From Fragum whitleyi (taxonomy: Eukaryota > Mollusca > Bivalvia > Cardiida > Cardiidae): 64,000 bases of DNA. The stretch covers positions 35,830,350-35,894,349 of the forward strand of contig OX411558.1 in the NCBI GenBank assembly GCA_948146395.1. Direction: 5' to 3'. Both the position numbers and the translations under genes were made by a program. Below, in pieces: positions 21,426 to 32,951 of the stretch (positions are counted from its first letter, which is position 1; the number at the start of each line of letters is the position of its first letter). The notes under the pieces are model-generated. The model was not told where the DNA came from and did no database searches. It worked only from the letters and a program-made list of their open reading frames with translations.

Positions 21426-21589
21426 TGTTATGTCGGGGTATAAATAAATAATACTTGTATTCTAGATACTACATATAATTTCTATAAGCTCATCTGCTAA
21501 CCATCTAACTATCTATTAATACAGAGTTACATATGATACATTGTTTATATATGGTAATATGATATGCTAGCATTACTCCATACACTACA
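21426..21589 (-). repeat. 5' LTR of the Ty3/gypsy element
   Basis: 164 bp, identical to 16817-16980. On the minus strand it holds a CATATATAAAC TATA-like motif (about 21544-21554) that could act as the promoter. The right flank GTATT is the target duplication. Confidence 0.95.
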
Positions 21590-21671
21590 GTATTAAGCTG
21601 AAATTAAGTTTTTACCACATACAATTTGCTAATTCAAACTCGATTTTATGCAATTGATGAAAAGGTCGGTC

Positions 21672-21709
21672 CATATAGAAGTAAAACGGACTATATCTAT
21701 TGTAGAATA
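21672..21709. repeat. Inverted-repeat arm right of the gypsy insertion
   Basis: GGTCCATATAGAAGTAAAAC then GGACTATA is the inverse of 15999-16036. Confidence 0.6.
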
Positions 21710-22199
21710 CAATTTCCGTGATATAGATCTAATAATCTTTATTGAATTAATTCAAATGTAATTTAGGTTAACTGATTCTGCCAAATTAAATGTTTACCGC
21801 ATTCATCAATAAAACATTTTACTTGGTAAAACCAATTGCATTTATCATAGTTCTGTCCAAATTCTACACTACATCGTTTACCAGCAAAATATATGTATTA
21901 GATAACATAGAATTTTGTTCAGAATTAATAATCTTAATCCAATATTTTACTATTTGAAAATTCCTTTGTAAAGATAGGGATGTGCGTCCTTATTCTCCAT
22001 ATTTTGATTTTTTATTTGTAGATTTTCTAAAAATAAACAATTTTCGACAAAATTTTAGAGAAAAAAAAATACGAGTATATTTCCGGCGTTCGGAAACTAC
22101 CCAATATATCTACGGCATAATATAGGGCGGTTAACAACAATATACTATCGGAAAAAAAAATATGTGTGAAATTGGAAGATCATTTTCGTTAAAAAAGAC

Positions 22200-22830
22200 A
22201 TAAAATCTTTGTTGGGAATACATGGCGCGTTGTGCGATTTCTGATTGAGTACGGTTCTATTTAGCGTTTTCATCAAGATTGACACCCAGATATTTGAACA
22301 AATAGACAACGTTCAATCTTGTGTTATATAAAAAAAAAGTCATAATTTGTATATCGACCTTTTCCAAAGATCATGATTTTAGCTTTGTTAACGTAAATGC
22401 TTAATTTCCAAGTATTACAATATTATCCATATCATTTAGTTTTGTTTGTAGCGATACCGGCTCCTGTGTGAATACAGCCGCGTCATCAGCTAACAACAAC
22501 AAAAATTATTGCATTTCGTTTACAGATAAATGCAATTCATATTATTATCTATATAATGCTGTTGAGTAAATCATTCAGGTAAAATAAGCATCAAATACTG
22601 CTTGAGGGGTCGCCCTGCATAACTCGTATATATGAAAAATACATAATCCGGATCTTCCAATATGTATCATAAGATTGAACTACGCTGTACATGGGCTTAA
22701 TTGACTTGACAAATTAAAAGCTAACTTGTTAAACAATTTTTAAAAAAGTAATGAAAGATCAATTTTGTCGAACATATTTTCCCAGTCTAGGAAAGCGACA
22801 TAAAAGTGTTACTTCGTAAGGAAGACCCTG
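22200..22830 (-). pseudogene. LINE reverse-transcriptase remnant
   Basis: Minus-strand RT blocks appear in the right order but in broken frames: motif A-like 'FLDWENMFDKIDLSLLF' (about 22750-22800), 'QGDPSSSI' (about 22606-22617) followed by 'LFYLNDLLNS', the catalytic 'LLLLADDAAVF' (ADD at 22482-22490), and thumb-like 'NVVYLFKYLGVNLDENA' (about 22265-22325). Stops and frameshifts separate them, so this is a dead copy. It resembles LINEs with a 'FADD...FKYLG' arrangement and differs from the LINE at 56-59 kb. Confidence 0.72.
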
Positions 22831-23361
22831 AATGGATATTAATAGCTTCAAAATAAATTGTGCCAAATTAAATTCAATTGAGTATTTCTCTAGACTTCTC
22901 TCCGCAAAATCTCTGTTTATTTCGTAATTAGCGTGAAGTGAAGTTAATGAAAAATTCCCCTGTAAAATACAAAATGAGGTTGCAATGTTTAACCGGGTAA
23001 ATGGGTGATCCGCATAGGCTTGTCGGGGGTTTAGATAAAAAGAAAACAAAAAAAAACCCAATGTTTGTGTCTATACACTGTTTAGACAGATTCTATGTGT
23101 TTGATCTAATCCCTCGCTTTTGCAACTTGTAGTAATTTGCCGGAAATATAAGTTTTTATGTCGTGACCTCCTGGACTTTTTTTTAACCGTAATATCTATA
23201 CACCTTGTGACATTAAAAACGGTAACCAGTCAAGTGGCATCTGTGGTTTATGCAATCGGGTTTTACAAAACTTCTCAACATGCGATACTCGGTCTCTATA
23301 CGGGTGTCAAGAATTGTCGACACGTGATTTAAAGGTACAACCTTTCTTGTGTCTTTTCTTT

Positions 23362-25275
23362 GAATAGGGAAGAACGCCGCTATAAACATTTTTTCTGTAA
23401 AATCGTGGTGGCTGAATCACAGGCAATCTTTACATAATCTGAGTTTTGTTATTCATGTTATTATAAAATAACCTATAAGATAAATTTTGGTTTGTGAATC
23501 AATCGCTTGTTGGCTGGAGGACCTTAACTTGGATTGCTGGTATTTCTCACACAGGAATTATTATTAGCATACATCCTTACACAGCTGCCATCTTCTTCCC
23601 TCTTAGGTTTATGATTATCCGCCGTTTGGTAGGAGCAATAGAATTTAAAAACTTCGACTATATTTGAACAATCTATAAACTGTTAAAAACGCCTTCCTAC
23701 ATAAATCGTATTTTTTATGCGCAATGGCATCAGATAATCATTCTTCACCAAACTCTGCGTATTACCGAAAGAGACCAAAACCCTGTAATTACAGCGACCC
23801 CTTTCCGAGGTCGTAAAATTTCCAGAGTCATCGTAGATTACGTTTCATAGTCAAAATACAGGTCTGCTTTTTTGAGTTAAGAAAGAATTGAATAGTCTAG
23901 ACACTATACATGCCTGTTTTCTTTTCTCTGTCTCTTTGTCTGTCTCTTTTTTTGTCTCTGTCGTTCTCTCTTACTCTCTATTTCTCTCTCTCTTTAAAAA
24001 ACAGCAAATAATCTCAAATTCTGTTTAACCACACTATGTTTTTTGTTAAGTACTCTGCCTTTTTTTTCTTTTTCATTGTGATAATTGAGAACAAATTCGA
24101 CATGCAAAACAAAATTTAATCTACAGTGAGAATTGCTGAATTTTGTGTAGACACTTTCCCTTTAATATTTTTATATATATTATTTCTCTTTTCTCAACGA
24201 ATTCGATATATCACTCTAGGATGCCATCAGAATCGTCCACCATCAGTACTTTCAGTGCTTTGACGTTTGAATAGGGGTGAACGCCGCTATAAACAATTTC
24301 TCTGTAAAATCGCGGTGGCTGAAGCACAGGCGATTTTTCATAATCCATGTTTTTCCTTAGATGTTAATATATAATAAACTATAAGACGAAATTTAAATTC
24401 TGAATCAATCGCCTATGGACCGGAGTACCTCAACATGGATTACTGGCATTTCTCGCACCAGATATTTATTAACCTACATCCCTACCAAGCCTTCGCCTTC
24501 TACCCTATTAGTTTCACGGTTATTCACCGATTTAGCAGCAACAGAATTTAAACTACGACTATATTTGGACAATCAATTAGCTGTACAAAATACCTACCTA
24601 CATAATTCTATTTTTTTTACTTACATTTTCTTACATAATGGCATCAGATTACCATTCTTTTACAAAACTCTGTATATTACCGAAAGAAACCAAAATATTG
24701 TAATTACAGTGTTTTGGTTGAAGACGAAACATCGGTCTTTGAATTAGGGCAATGGGGGAACCAATTCAGGCCATTAAAGTTCCGTAGCCCTAATGGATTA
24801 CGTTTCATTGTCAAAATTCAGAAAGGCTGCTGTTTGATTTGGTAAAATATGGGTTCCCCATGTTAAAATTGAATTACCTTTCTGACTGATTTTCTCGAAA
24901 TGATGTTACGACATTAAAGAAGCTAAACGCTGCCACTCTGTGCATATAATAATTGAAAAAACCCTCAAATATCTAGCAAATAATTTATAATTCCGTTTGT
25001 GTTATGAACCAAAATGTAGATTAAAACGACAACAACAAAAACCCAAACAAAAATACACTACGTTCCCTGTTAAGTAGTCTTTTCTACTTTGTAACATTTG
25101 AGAACATGCAAAACAAATTTGAATTTACAGTGAGATTACCGAATTTTGTGGAGACACTTTCACTTAATTATTTTTGTTAAAATACATATTTTTTCTTTTC
25201 TCAACAATTTCAATATATCACTGTAGAATGCCATCAGAATCGTTCACTATCGGTACTTTCAGTGCTTTGATTTAT
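23362..25275. repeat. Tandem duplication, two units of about 907 bp
   Basis: Unit 1 (23362-24268) and unit 2 (24269-25275) share blocks in order: GAATAGGG, AACGCCGCTATAAAC, TCGTGGTGGCTGA / TCGCGGTGGCTGA, TGGATTNCTGG, CATGCAAAACAAA, 'ACAGTGAGA', 'GTAGACACTTTC', 'ATGCCATCAGAATCGT', 'ACTTTCAGTGCTTTGA'. Each contains a copy of dispersed repeat R. Divergence is considerable and no ORF is conserved. Confidence 0.75.
23920..24000. repeat. Pyrimidine-rich simple sequence
   Basis: TCTCTTTGTCTGTCTC-type run inside unit 1 of the tandem duplication. Confidence 0.7.
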
Positions 25276-25580
25276 GACTTGCGGGTGCTTTTGTGATAAT
25301 TGCTGTAAAATGAAAAGGCAGTCAACTGTCGATTTACCTTTTTGAAACCCCAACATAATTCACAAATTTTATTATGCTCACGTATTTAGCCTAGTAACAA
25401 GTAATTTAGGATATATTTTTCAAATTATATTATCTAAAGTAATGCCCTGAATTTGCTTCATGATAACCACCTTTACATATGGGAATGATAATACCTTCTC
25501 CTGTGAAAATACTGCAATTCTTACTTCGGGTTCTGTAAATTCCTTATCAAGGTCTTCGTCTTTTTCACCGATTTAGCTAT

Positions 25581-25786
25581 TTAAAACCTATTTATCAATT
25601 ATCTATTGGGAAACAAGTTCTTACAATTGAGATTGATCCTCATTGATTCTGCTTCCTGAAAAATTCAACTGTTCTCGCACCGAATGTGTGGCCCAATGAA
25701 AGAACCAAAATCGATAGCCACTCCCGGGAATCGAACTCAGATCCTTTGGGTCAAGAGGGCGACGCTCTACCTTTAGACCATGGACA
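25581..25786 (-). repeat. tRNA-derived SINE S1, copy 1
   Basis: On the minus strand it has an A-box-like TGGTCTAAAGG, 'GAGCGTCGCCCTCTTGACCC', a B-box-like GAGTTCGATTCCC, then the body 'TTTCATTGGGCCACACATTC' and 'GTAAGAACTTGTTTCCC'. It is collinear with 43778-43980. The tRNA-like head has no full cloverleaf I can draw, so it is not called a tRNA gene. Confidence 0.78.
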
Positions 25787-26028
25787 CCACACATAATTTC
25801 GCTGTTATAAGCTCATGCCACATGAATGCGACTGAAAATATTTGACAACGGTTATAAGTGCAGAGGCAACAGCATCTCGCCGGTGTTTCTAATGCTCGTT
25901 TAGTTTTATCGGTTAAGAAACCCTGTCTCATCACAGACCGAGAAATAAGACGTCGTCATGTCGACGCTATTATGTGACTGCCCAAAATAAATAAATTTAA
26001 TAAAAAAAATAGATAAATATATATTTTC

Positions 26029-26478
26029 ATGCCCCCGCATCGATAGATCGGGGGCATATTGTTTTACCGTTGTCCGTCTGTCCGTCCGTCTGTCCGTCTG
26101 TCTGCAAAAGTTAACCAAAAAACTTAACATTACCAACATCTTCAAGCTTATTCAAGATACAAGGCTAATATTTGGCATGATGATAGATCTCAATGATCCG
26201 CATCCGCTGGCACCAAAGTCAAGGTCATGTGACAAGGTCAAGGTCATCTGTCATGGTCAAATAACTCAAAAAGATAACCAAAAAACTTAACATCGCCAAT
26301 ATCTTCAAGCCTATTCAAGATACAAGGCTCATATTTGGCATGATGATAGATCTCAATGATCCGCATCTGCTGGTTACAAAGTCAAGGTCATATGACAAGG
26401 TCAAGGTCATCTGTCACCGTCAAACTTTGAAAAAAATGCTGTTACGGGGGCATTCGTGTTTCACAAACACATCTTGTT
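26029..26478 (-). mobile_element. Double-hairpin repeat family Z
   Basis: Read on the minus strand it has AACAAGAT, a hairpin GTGTTTGTGAAACAC, the motif ATGCCCCCG, two internal units of about 175 bp ('GACCTTGACCTTGTCA', 'ATCATCATGCCAAATAT'), a GGACAGACGGAC-rich stretch, then a hairpin ATGCCCCCG...CGGGGGCAT. The same parts in the same order occur in families X and Y. Confidence 0.75.
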
Positions 26479-26520
26479 ATTTACCTGATATCACGCAATG
26501 GATTTTTTTGTCATTATTTT

Positions 26521-27550
26521 TAGCTCACCTGAGCACGAAGTGCTCAAGGGAGCTATTGTGATCGATCGTTGTCCGGCGTCCGTCTGTCCATCTGTCCGTC
26601 TGTCCGTCACGGCGTCAACTTTTTCTTTAAACGACATCTCCTCCTAAACTTATGGGTCAAAATCAACCAAACTTGGCAGAAATATTCCTTGGGTGGTCCC
26701 TTATGAAAATTGCTCAAATGGAAAGGATCTGTGCAATATCACGGGAAAAGGGGCCTTAACGACAAATTTCTTGTTTTCACACTAGAAGCCACAAATATGG
26801 TCCAATCTTCATGAAACTTGGTCAGAATGTTTGTTAGGTCATGAGGATGAAGTCTATTGAAAATGGAAGGATCCGTGCCATTTCACAGAAAAAGGCGCCT
26901 TAATGACAATTTTGTCAACAATATCTTTAAACGACATCTCCTCCTAAACTTATGGGTCAAAATCAACCAAACTTGGCAGAAATATTCCTTGGGTGGTCCC
27001 TTATGAAAATTGCTCAAATGGAAAGGATCCGTGCCATATCACGGGAAAAGGGGCCTTAATGACAAATTTCTTTTTTTAGACTCTAGAAGCCACAAATATG
27101 GTCCAATTTTCATGAAACTTGGTCAGAATGTTTGTTAGGTCATGAGGATGAAGTCTATTGAAAATGGGAAGGATCGGTGCCATATCACAGGGAAAGGCGT
27201 CTTAATGACAATTTTTTTGTTTACTCTCTAGATGCCACAAATATGGTCCAATCATCATGTAACTTTGTCAGAATGTTTGTTAGGTCATGAGGATGAACTC
27301 ATTTGAAAATGGGAAGTATACATGCCATATCACGGGAAAAGGGGCCTTAATGATAATTTTCTCGTAAGAGCTCCAAACGCCCCAAATATAGTCCAATCTT
27401 CGTGAAACTTGATCAAAACGTTTGCCAGGTCACAAGAATGAACTCTGTTGAAAATGGGAAGGTTCATGCCATATCATAGGAAATGGAGTCTTAATGATAA
27501 TTTACTTGAAATATCAGGTGAGCGATTTAGGGCCCTCAGGGTCCTCTTGT
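26521..27550 (-). mobile_element. Double-hairpin repeat X, full-length inverted copy
   Basis: Plus-strand start TAGCTCACCTGAGCACGAAG (hairpin), GTCCGTCTGTCC simple repeat, then four or more units of about 150 bp ('CTAGAAGCCACAAATATGGT', 'CATGAAACTTGGTCAGAATG', 'TTTGTTAGGTCATGAGGATG'). It ends CAGGTGAGCG and a hairpin GGGCCCTCAGGGTCC before CTTGT. It is separated by only 42 bp from the family Z element. Confidence 0.8.
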
Positions 27551-27569
27551 TTGTTCTTGCAACATGTGA

Positions 27570-27860
27570 TAATAAAGTTTGCCGCTCCGTTAGAGTGTCG
27601 GTCTCCTGACCAAAAGGTCAGAGGTTCGAGTCCTTGTGAAGTGTTAAATTGATAGCGAAGTGAAACTTAATAGTCACTGCCTAAGTCTACCCAGCTGTAA
27701 ATGGGTATCAGTGGATGAACACCCCACCCCACACCCACCCCCTAAAAAGGGGAATCTACTGCCTCTCAAAATTCTAACTCAAAATAGATAACATCTAGAA
27801 TGGTCGCCTGCCAGTATTTACCGAAGGGGAGTTAGGCAGTATGTATAGATAGATAGATGG
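27570..27860 (+). repeat. tRNA-derived SINE S2
   Basis: The tRNA-like head has 'GTTAGAGTGTCGGTCTCCTG' (A box), then AGGTCAGAGGTTCGAGTCC (B box). The body contains 'CTACCCAGCTGTAAATGGG' and the tail a short ATAG repeat. A degenerate relative lies at 3170-3375. Confidence 0.8.
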
Positions 27861-28224
27861 TGCGTCTTTAAATATAAACCTTTAATGGCGATAAAGAATG
27901 AAATGATAAAATGTGAAGTTTAAGAAATGTGCTGACACTCTAGACTAATTTGACTTAGTTAAAAAAGTTAAACATTTTCTGATGGCCTGGTTATCCATGC
28001 GCAACATTTATGACCTTTTATATACTGTGTGATCTTGTTAAAGTTTATGTCTCCAAAACGTTGCGGAACTGTTACGGGTCCACTACCTTACGCAATGTAA
28101 TTTGCAACATAAGCTGCATGTAATCGATAGGTACAATTAAAACATGTTGAAATCGACACTCACTGCGATTAAAACCATTCATTTTAACATCATAATGATA
28201 AAACGAAAATATGACATGAGAAGA

Positions 28225-29345
28225 TTTCATAGAACTTTTTTCGCAATAAAATTCATATGTCATATTTTAACTGGGTACACAGATAGCTCCGCGCAGTTGT
28301 TACTCAACGTCATCTTTAGTGCGAACGTTTATTCTTTTGACGTCATATAAACCACGTGCTAAATGACGCGCTTCGCTTTCTGTGAAATTCTCTCAACGTC
28401 AATATCTTTACTTTTTAATTAATTTTACACCTAGATAAAACGTTTTAATATTATTTCACACACAGAGGAGGACAGAAAACATAATTTCAGATTCGTGATC
28501 ATCATACAACCGGTTGCGGCGACGACAGGTGAGAGTCAACTACGACAGCATCGGAGAATTATACCTAAGAGAGGGTAGGTCAAATAAATTTATTCGCATA
28601 AATCATCAAAAGAAGCTCTGGTATTCTTAATTCGATAAATGATCGTGTAAGTGTTCAGCGCTTCTATAGAATAAATCGTTACTCATATCCCCCCAAAATA
28701 AGGCCACAATCATTGCTTATTTCGAAGGTTTCCCATGAAAAGTTACGAAATTAGACTTTATACTCTCATATTTCGCCTATCTCATGATAACATTCAACCC
28801 CGTGAAATTCCGTCGGTCTACAGAGGCAATATTTTTTACTACATGTCGTCCTCGAGGACACACTATCAGTTTATTTGTTTGAATTATGGCTTCAAATTTG
28901 GAAGAAATATCTTCGGATGTTTAGACTCCAGCTGTGTACAGGTTAAACTAGCATTTATTGAGAGATAGGCGAAATATGAGAGTATAAGGTCTAATTTCGT
29001 ATCTTTTCATGGGAAACCTTCGAAATAATCAATGATTGTGGCCTTATTTTGGAGGGATTTGAGTAACGATTTATTCTGTAGAAGCGCTGAACACTTACAC
29101 GATCATTTATCGAATTAAGATAACCAGAGCTTCTTTTGTTTATTTAAACGAATAAATATATTTGACCTACCGGTATAATTCTCCGATGCTGTCGTAGTTG
29201 ACTCTCACCTGTCGTCGCCGCAACCGGTTGTACGGTGTGGTTAAGTAATGATGGATATAATTTCAATTTCGCTCCGCCCTCGGATTTTACCTTTTGCATA
29301 TAACTCTTCATCAGACTTTATTCATCGACACACCATAGCGAAAAT
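28225..29345 (+). mobile_element. Dispersed repeat D, second copy, split by foldback element F
   Basis: 28225-28480 and 29233-29345 match, in order and reverse-complemented, the continuous sequence at 3475-3850. The 0.7-kb foldback element lies in the gap. Confidence 0.6.
28507..29230. mobile_element. Foldback element F with about 270-bp inverted arms and TA target duplication
   Basis: The arms 28507-28783 and 28962-29230 are inverted copies, both ending in CAACCGGTTG, around a loop of about 178 bp. TA flanks both ends. No transposase is encoded. TA duplication and long TIRs suggest mobilisation by a Tc1/mariner-type transposase; that is inference. A one-armed copy is at 14991-15410. Confidence 0.85.
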
Positions 29346-31115
29346 GAAATTATTTCAAAATTAGATGATAGAGAAATATTGATTTATTTGTATGCAGGGG
29401 TCTTGAAATGAGAAATTTCTCTGCTTGTCCATGGACAAGTTAAAGATGCTTCTCTACTTGTCCTAGATGAAAATTAACTTGTTCGGGAAAAGTAAAGAGA
29501 TGAATATTGAGGAAACATTGTTTTCAATAAAAATAATAAATAAAAAAAAGTGTTTTCTATCCTCTGATAATTTCATTTGTATATTTCATGTCTTAGATTC
29601 ATTTTGTGCCATTTCAAGATTTGCATTGGTATTTAATGTTCTTGTCCAGGGACAAATGGCCCAAAAAATGTAATGTCCAACAGAAGAAAAGCCTATATCG
29701 GACAAGTCGGACATACGAATTCCATACCCCTGGTTGGCGGCGAACTTATTTCATCGGGATGTTAGATTTCTTTCACCCCTGAAAACTGGAGAAATAAGTT
29801 TCATAACTCATTTTTTTCTTCGATATTTTTATGAAACAGCAAAAAAGTGTTTTAAGCAGAATCGTTTTGATTCTATTTTAATTTCATTTTTTTTTTTTAT
29901 TCTTTATTTCAATCTTTTTTCGATTAATATTTAGACACGGAAAGGATGACTTGACACATGTTAAACTGGTGAGAGAATTACAAAGAATCTGCAATTATGT
30001 ACCCAAACTGCCGGGGTATGATGGAAAATTCGTTTATATAGGCGTTAAACCCTATTAAATGAAATAAACAGGCGCGACATGACATGTTCCAATGTCTTTC
30101 TCAAGGAATCTTGGTTTGTCAAATATTATAGCTTCGAATGTGAATTGAACAAATGGATACCATACCGTATGGGAAAATGCCTGATAAAGTTAATCGATAT
30201 TATATTCCCTCCCTTTAATAAACCATATGGATTCTTGTTAGATAAATATGCGTGTCTTCTACGGACGAATATAAAATTTCTTAATTCATGGCAGTCAATA
30301 AAAAAATCGGAGCAATTTGAATGAAATGTTGGAGAGTTTTAATGACATTGGAGCTATTTCAACGATACGAGTGAGTTGTTTGGATTTCAATGAATGAAGC
30401 GCTGAGACAGCGAAGAAGATGCTTTTCAGTGGTACAATTGTCAGATTCACGATGCTTTTTATTGTACACCTTGTTTGTTGCGAGTTGAATTCACAGACAA
30501 TCATGAGAAAGAGGCCTGGTTCCCACAGTAAGTAGGTAAGGATGAAAGTACATCGAAACATCGGTCGGACGTTTCCATGTAATAAGACACTTTTTTATGG
30601 TTGTGCCCGAGTTATTCTAGCTGCCTCTTCCATGAAATCGCCGAATCTTCCCGATTAGTGGAACTAGTACTCTCTCCGAAGGCGAGAGAACCAACGTTCG
30701 AACAAGCGACTGGTTTTATTACATATATATTTTCCTCCAAGAAGCTCGGTTATAGACAATTTAGATACGACTTATATAATTGTCAAATGTTTTATTTTTC
30801 AAGTAGAGAAAGCATATGTTTGAATATGATAATCTTTATGCACCAAGAGTAACCTGTAAACTTTTTACACTTAGTGTTAATGAAGAAAAATCAAAGTGTA
30901 TAATAGCAACAAAATTTTAAATGGTTGAATTGTAGCAATACTTCAGTAACTTTAAATGTCACGCCAGAAGTAGACTAATTTCGAATTCCTTCAAAGTACA
31001 ATAATGTAACTTTCCACGTGGTTTAAGACTTTTGAAAATTGTCAAAATCTCAACTTCATCACCCTACTTTTGTGCTTTAGAAAACTTCTTTTTTCATTAG
31101 GGTTTCCTGTCTTTA
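29346..31115. other. No recognisable gene
   Basis: Several ORFs of 60-90 codons lack domains, homologous copies or splice context. Around 29400-29720, 'CTTGTCCATGGACAAG' and 'CTTGTCCAGGGACAA' are short palindromes. Nothing else is seen. Confidence 0.4.
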
Positions 31116-31343
31116 CCCTTGTCATGCTGAAGAAGTTTTGGCTTAAAGTTTTCGTCAAAATCAAGGGCAAAAACACCAATTGTAGGTCAATTTTCATTTG
31201 AAAAACTAAATATATTGACAAGTCTGGTTTGAAAGTGAGAAACAGGTTGTGTAGACTATCATCAGACTGCACATATGTGCAGGCTGATGTTGGTCTGTAG
31301 CTCCTGCCAAAGCAGGAATATTCCGTGTTCAGCATGACAAGGG
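31116..31343. mobile_element. piggyBac-like MITE, copy 2 (inverted)
   Basis: CCCTTGTCATGCTGAA at one end and TTCAGCATGACAAGGG at the other. The interior is the reverse of 1992-2230 ('CTGCCAAAGCAGGAATATTC', 'GCACATATGTGCAGGCTGAT'). The flanks read TTTA and TTTT, so the TTAA site has decayed or was atypical. Confidence 0.75.
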
Positions 31344-31468
31344 TTTTAGTTATTCTTGTGAGGTATTAAAAAAGACAGCTGCTTTTAATCAAAAAGTCCG
31401 TCGAGCGATCGAATCACTTATTCATATTAGGACGAATGATGACATGCGTTAGTTTCCGATATTTTATA

Positions 31469-31503
<35 letters not shown>

Positions 31504-32713
31504 ATGGGTGGTGCCTTTAACTTCGAAACAACAGCTTGTATAAGATTTCATAATAACTCCCACCATCGATTTGGCTTTTCTTTCAGGTTCGTGACCATAA
31601 ATTTTACAGAAAACACACACACACATGCGCGCGCTTGCGCTTGCATACCCTTTCATAAGGAAACATTTCATCTTGACCCATTTTTCCGTCGTGTCATGCA
31701 TTGCCTTGATGTTGTAAAACAGCAATTACCTTGATCATGACGTTATTTCTCAATGAACAGACCGGATTCTATTTTGATTTCTGTACGAGTTTGGTTACAA
31801 GCTAAAAGTGATCAATAGTCCATTGCTGTATCTTTCCATTACAGAAAAAATGTATTTTCAATTTTTGCGATTTTTAACTCCCTCTGTGTTTGTAAAATTG
31901 GAAATGGCTTTGTGTAGACAGAATTAGCCCTAGACGCAGCAATGACCTTGAAATACTGAATATGCGTAAAAATATATACTTTGTACTAGACGCAAGGAGT
32001 ATGTATAAGAGACACGTTGAATAGTAAGAAACGTGAAATTTAACAAATCGTGTCTAGTAATTGGCCTTGAACTACAATCTCCCTAAGTAAAAAATGGTGA
32101 AGGTCGATCAGTTTACAGATAACATTTCAATAGTTACCATTCATCGGAGCAAGAAATTTTTTAAGATTGATGTAAAGTGTTTGATACCAAATTTTAAGGG
32201 TACGTCATTTGCCAAGAAAAAACAGTATGTCCAGGTATATTATATACCAAAATGGAGCTATTTATAAGCACAAACAGTTGAGCGACTGTCATAGCTATAG
32301 CGATATAGCCAAAACATTGTGGAAAAGGGGCATTTTGTTTAAATTCATCAAATATTTGCTTTACATTCTTACAATATAGAATCAAATACATTTATCATGT
32401 TTGTAAAAACAGTGTATCACTATTTCTTCAAATTCATTGACATTTTTTACCTGATCATTAGATTTATTTTAATCTGACTTTTTCTTATGTACGGATCCAG
32501 AGGATGGGACCAGGATCTAAATCTCGGAATACATATAACAATCAAATTGGACTCGCCTTATTATTTTACATTCACTCTTCGGCTGTATTGATGTGCAAGA
32601 TCCAGTGAGTTATCAAAGATCGATTTTGTCTATACAGGTATAGACAAAAATGAACTTCGATCACCAACACAACCCCGTAAATATTTGTTTATATTTGCAT
32701 ATTTATACATACA

Positions 32714-32747
<34 letters not shown>

Positions 32748-32951
32748 CACATAATAGACATAATGTTTTTTCTCTAAAACATTTATTATTTATTTATTTG
32801 TCTGAATTACATATTCGTTATTTTCTATAATATTTTTTATTTTTTTATTCTTATTTACAATGTCAATGAGATTGAGAAATGCGCTCTTCTTTATATGGAT
32901 AAATCCATTTTAATGAGGTAGGGAAAACTAGAGCTTGTCACTGAATGTGAC
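31344..32951. other. No gene seen; two simple repeats
   Basis: It holds a poly-A run of 32 (31470-31501), a short (CA)n/(CG)n stretch near 31613-31640 and a (TACA)n microsatellite (32706-32742). No coding signal is recognised. Confidence 0.5.

Larger units (their letters stand above)
16817..21589 (-). mobile_element. Complete Ty3/gypsy LTR retrotransposon (mag-like / Steamer-like)
   Basis: The element is 4773 bp with identical 164-bp LTRs (16817-16980 and 21426-21589) beginning TG and ending CA. A perfect 5-bp target duplication GTATT lies at 16812-16816 and 21590-21594. On the minus strand the order is 5' LTR, tRNA-Ser-type primer-binding site, a leader of about 200 nt, one uninterrupted gag-pol frame of 1315 codons, polypurine tract, 3' LTR. 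No envelope gene is present. LTR identity indicates a very recent insertion. The compact single-ORF layout, the pol order protease-RT-RNase H-integrase and the absence of an obvious chromodomain suggest the mag lineage that includes bivalve Steamer; that placement is inference. Confidence 0.95.
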
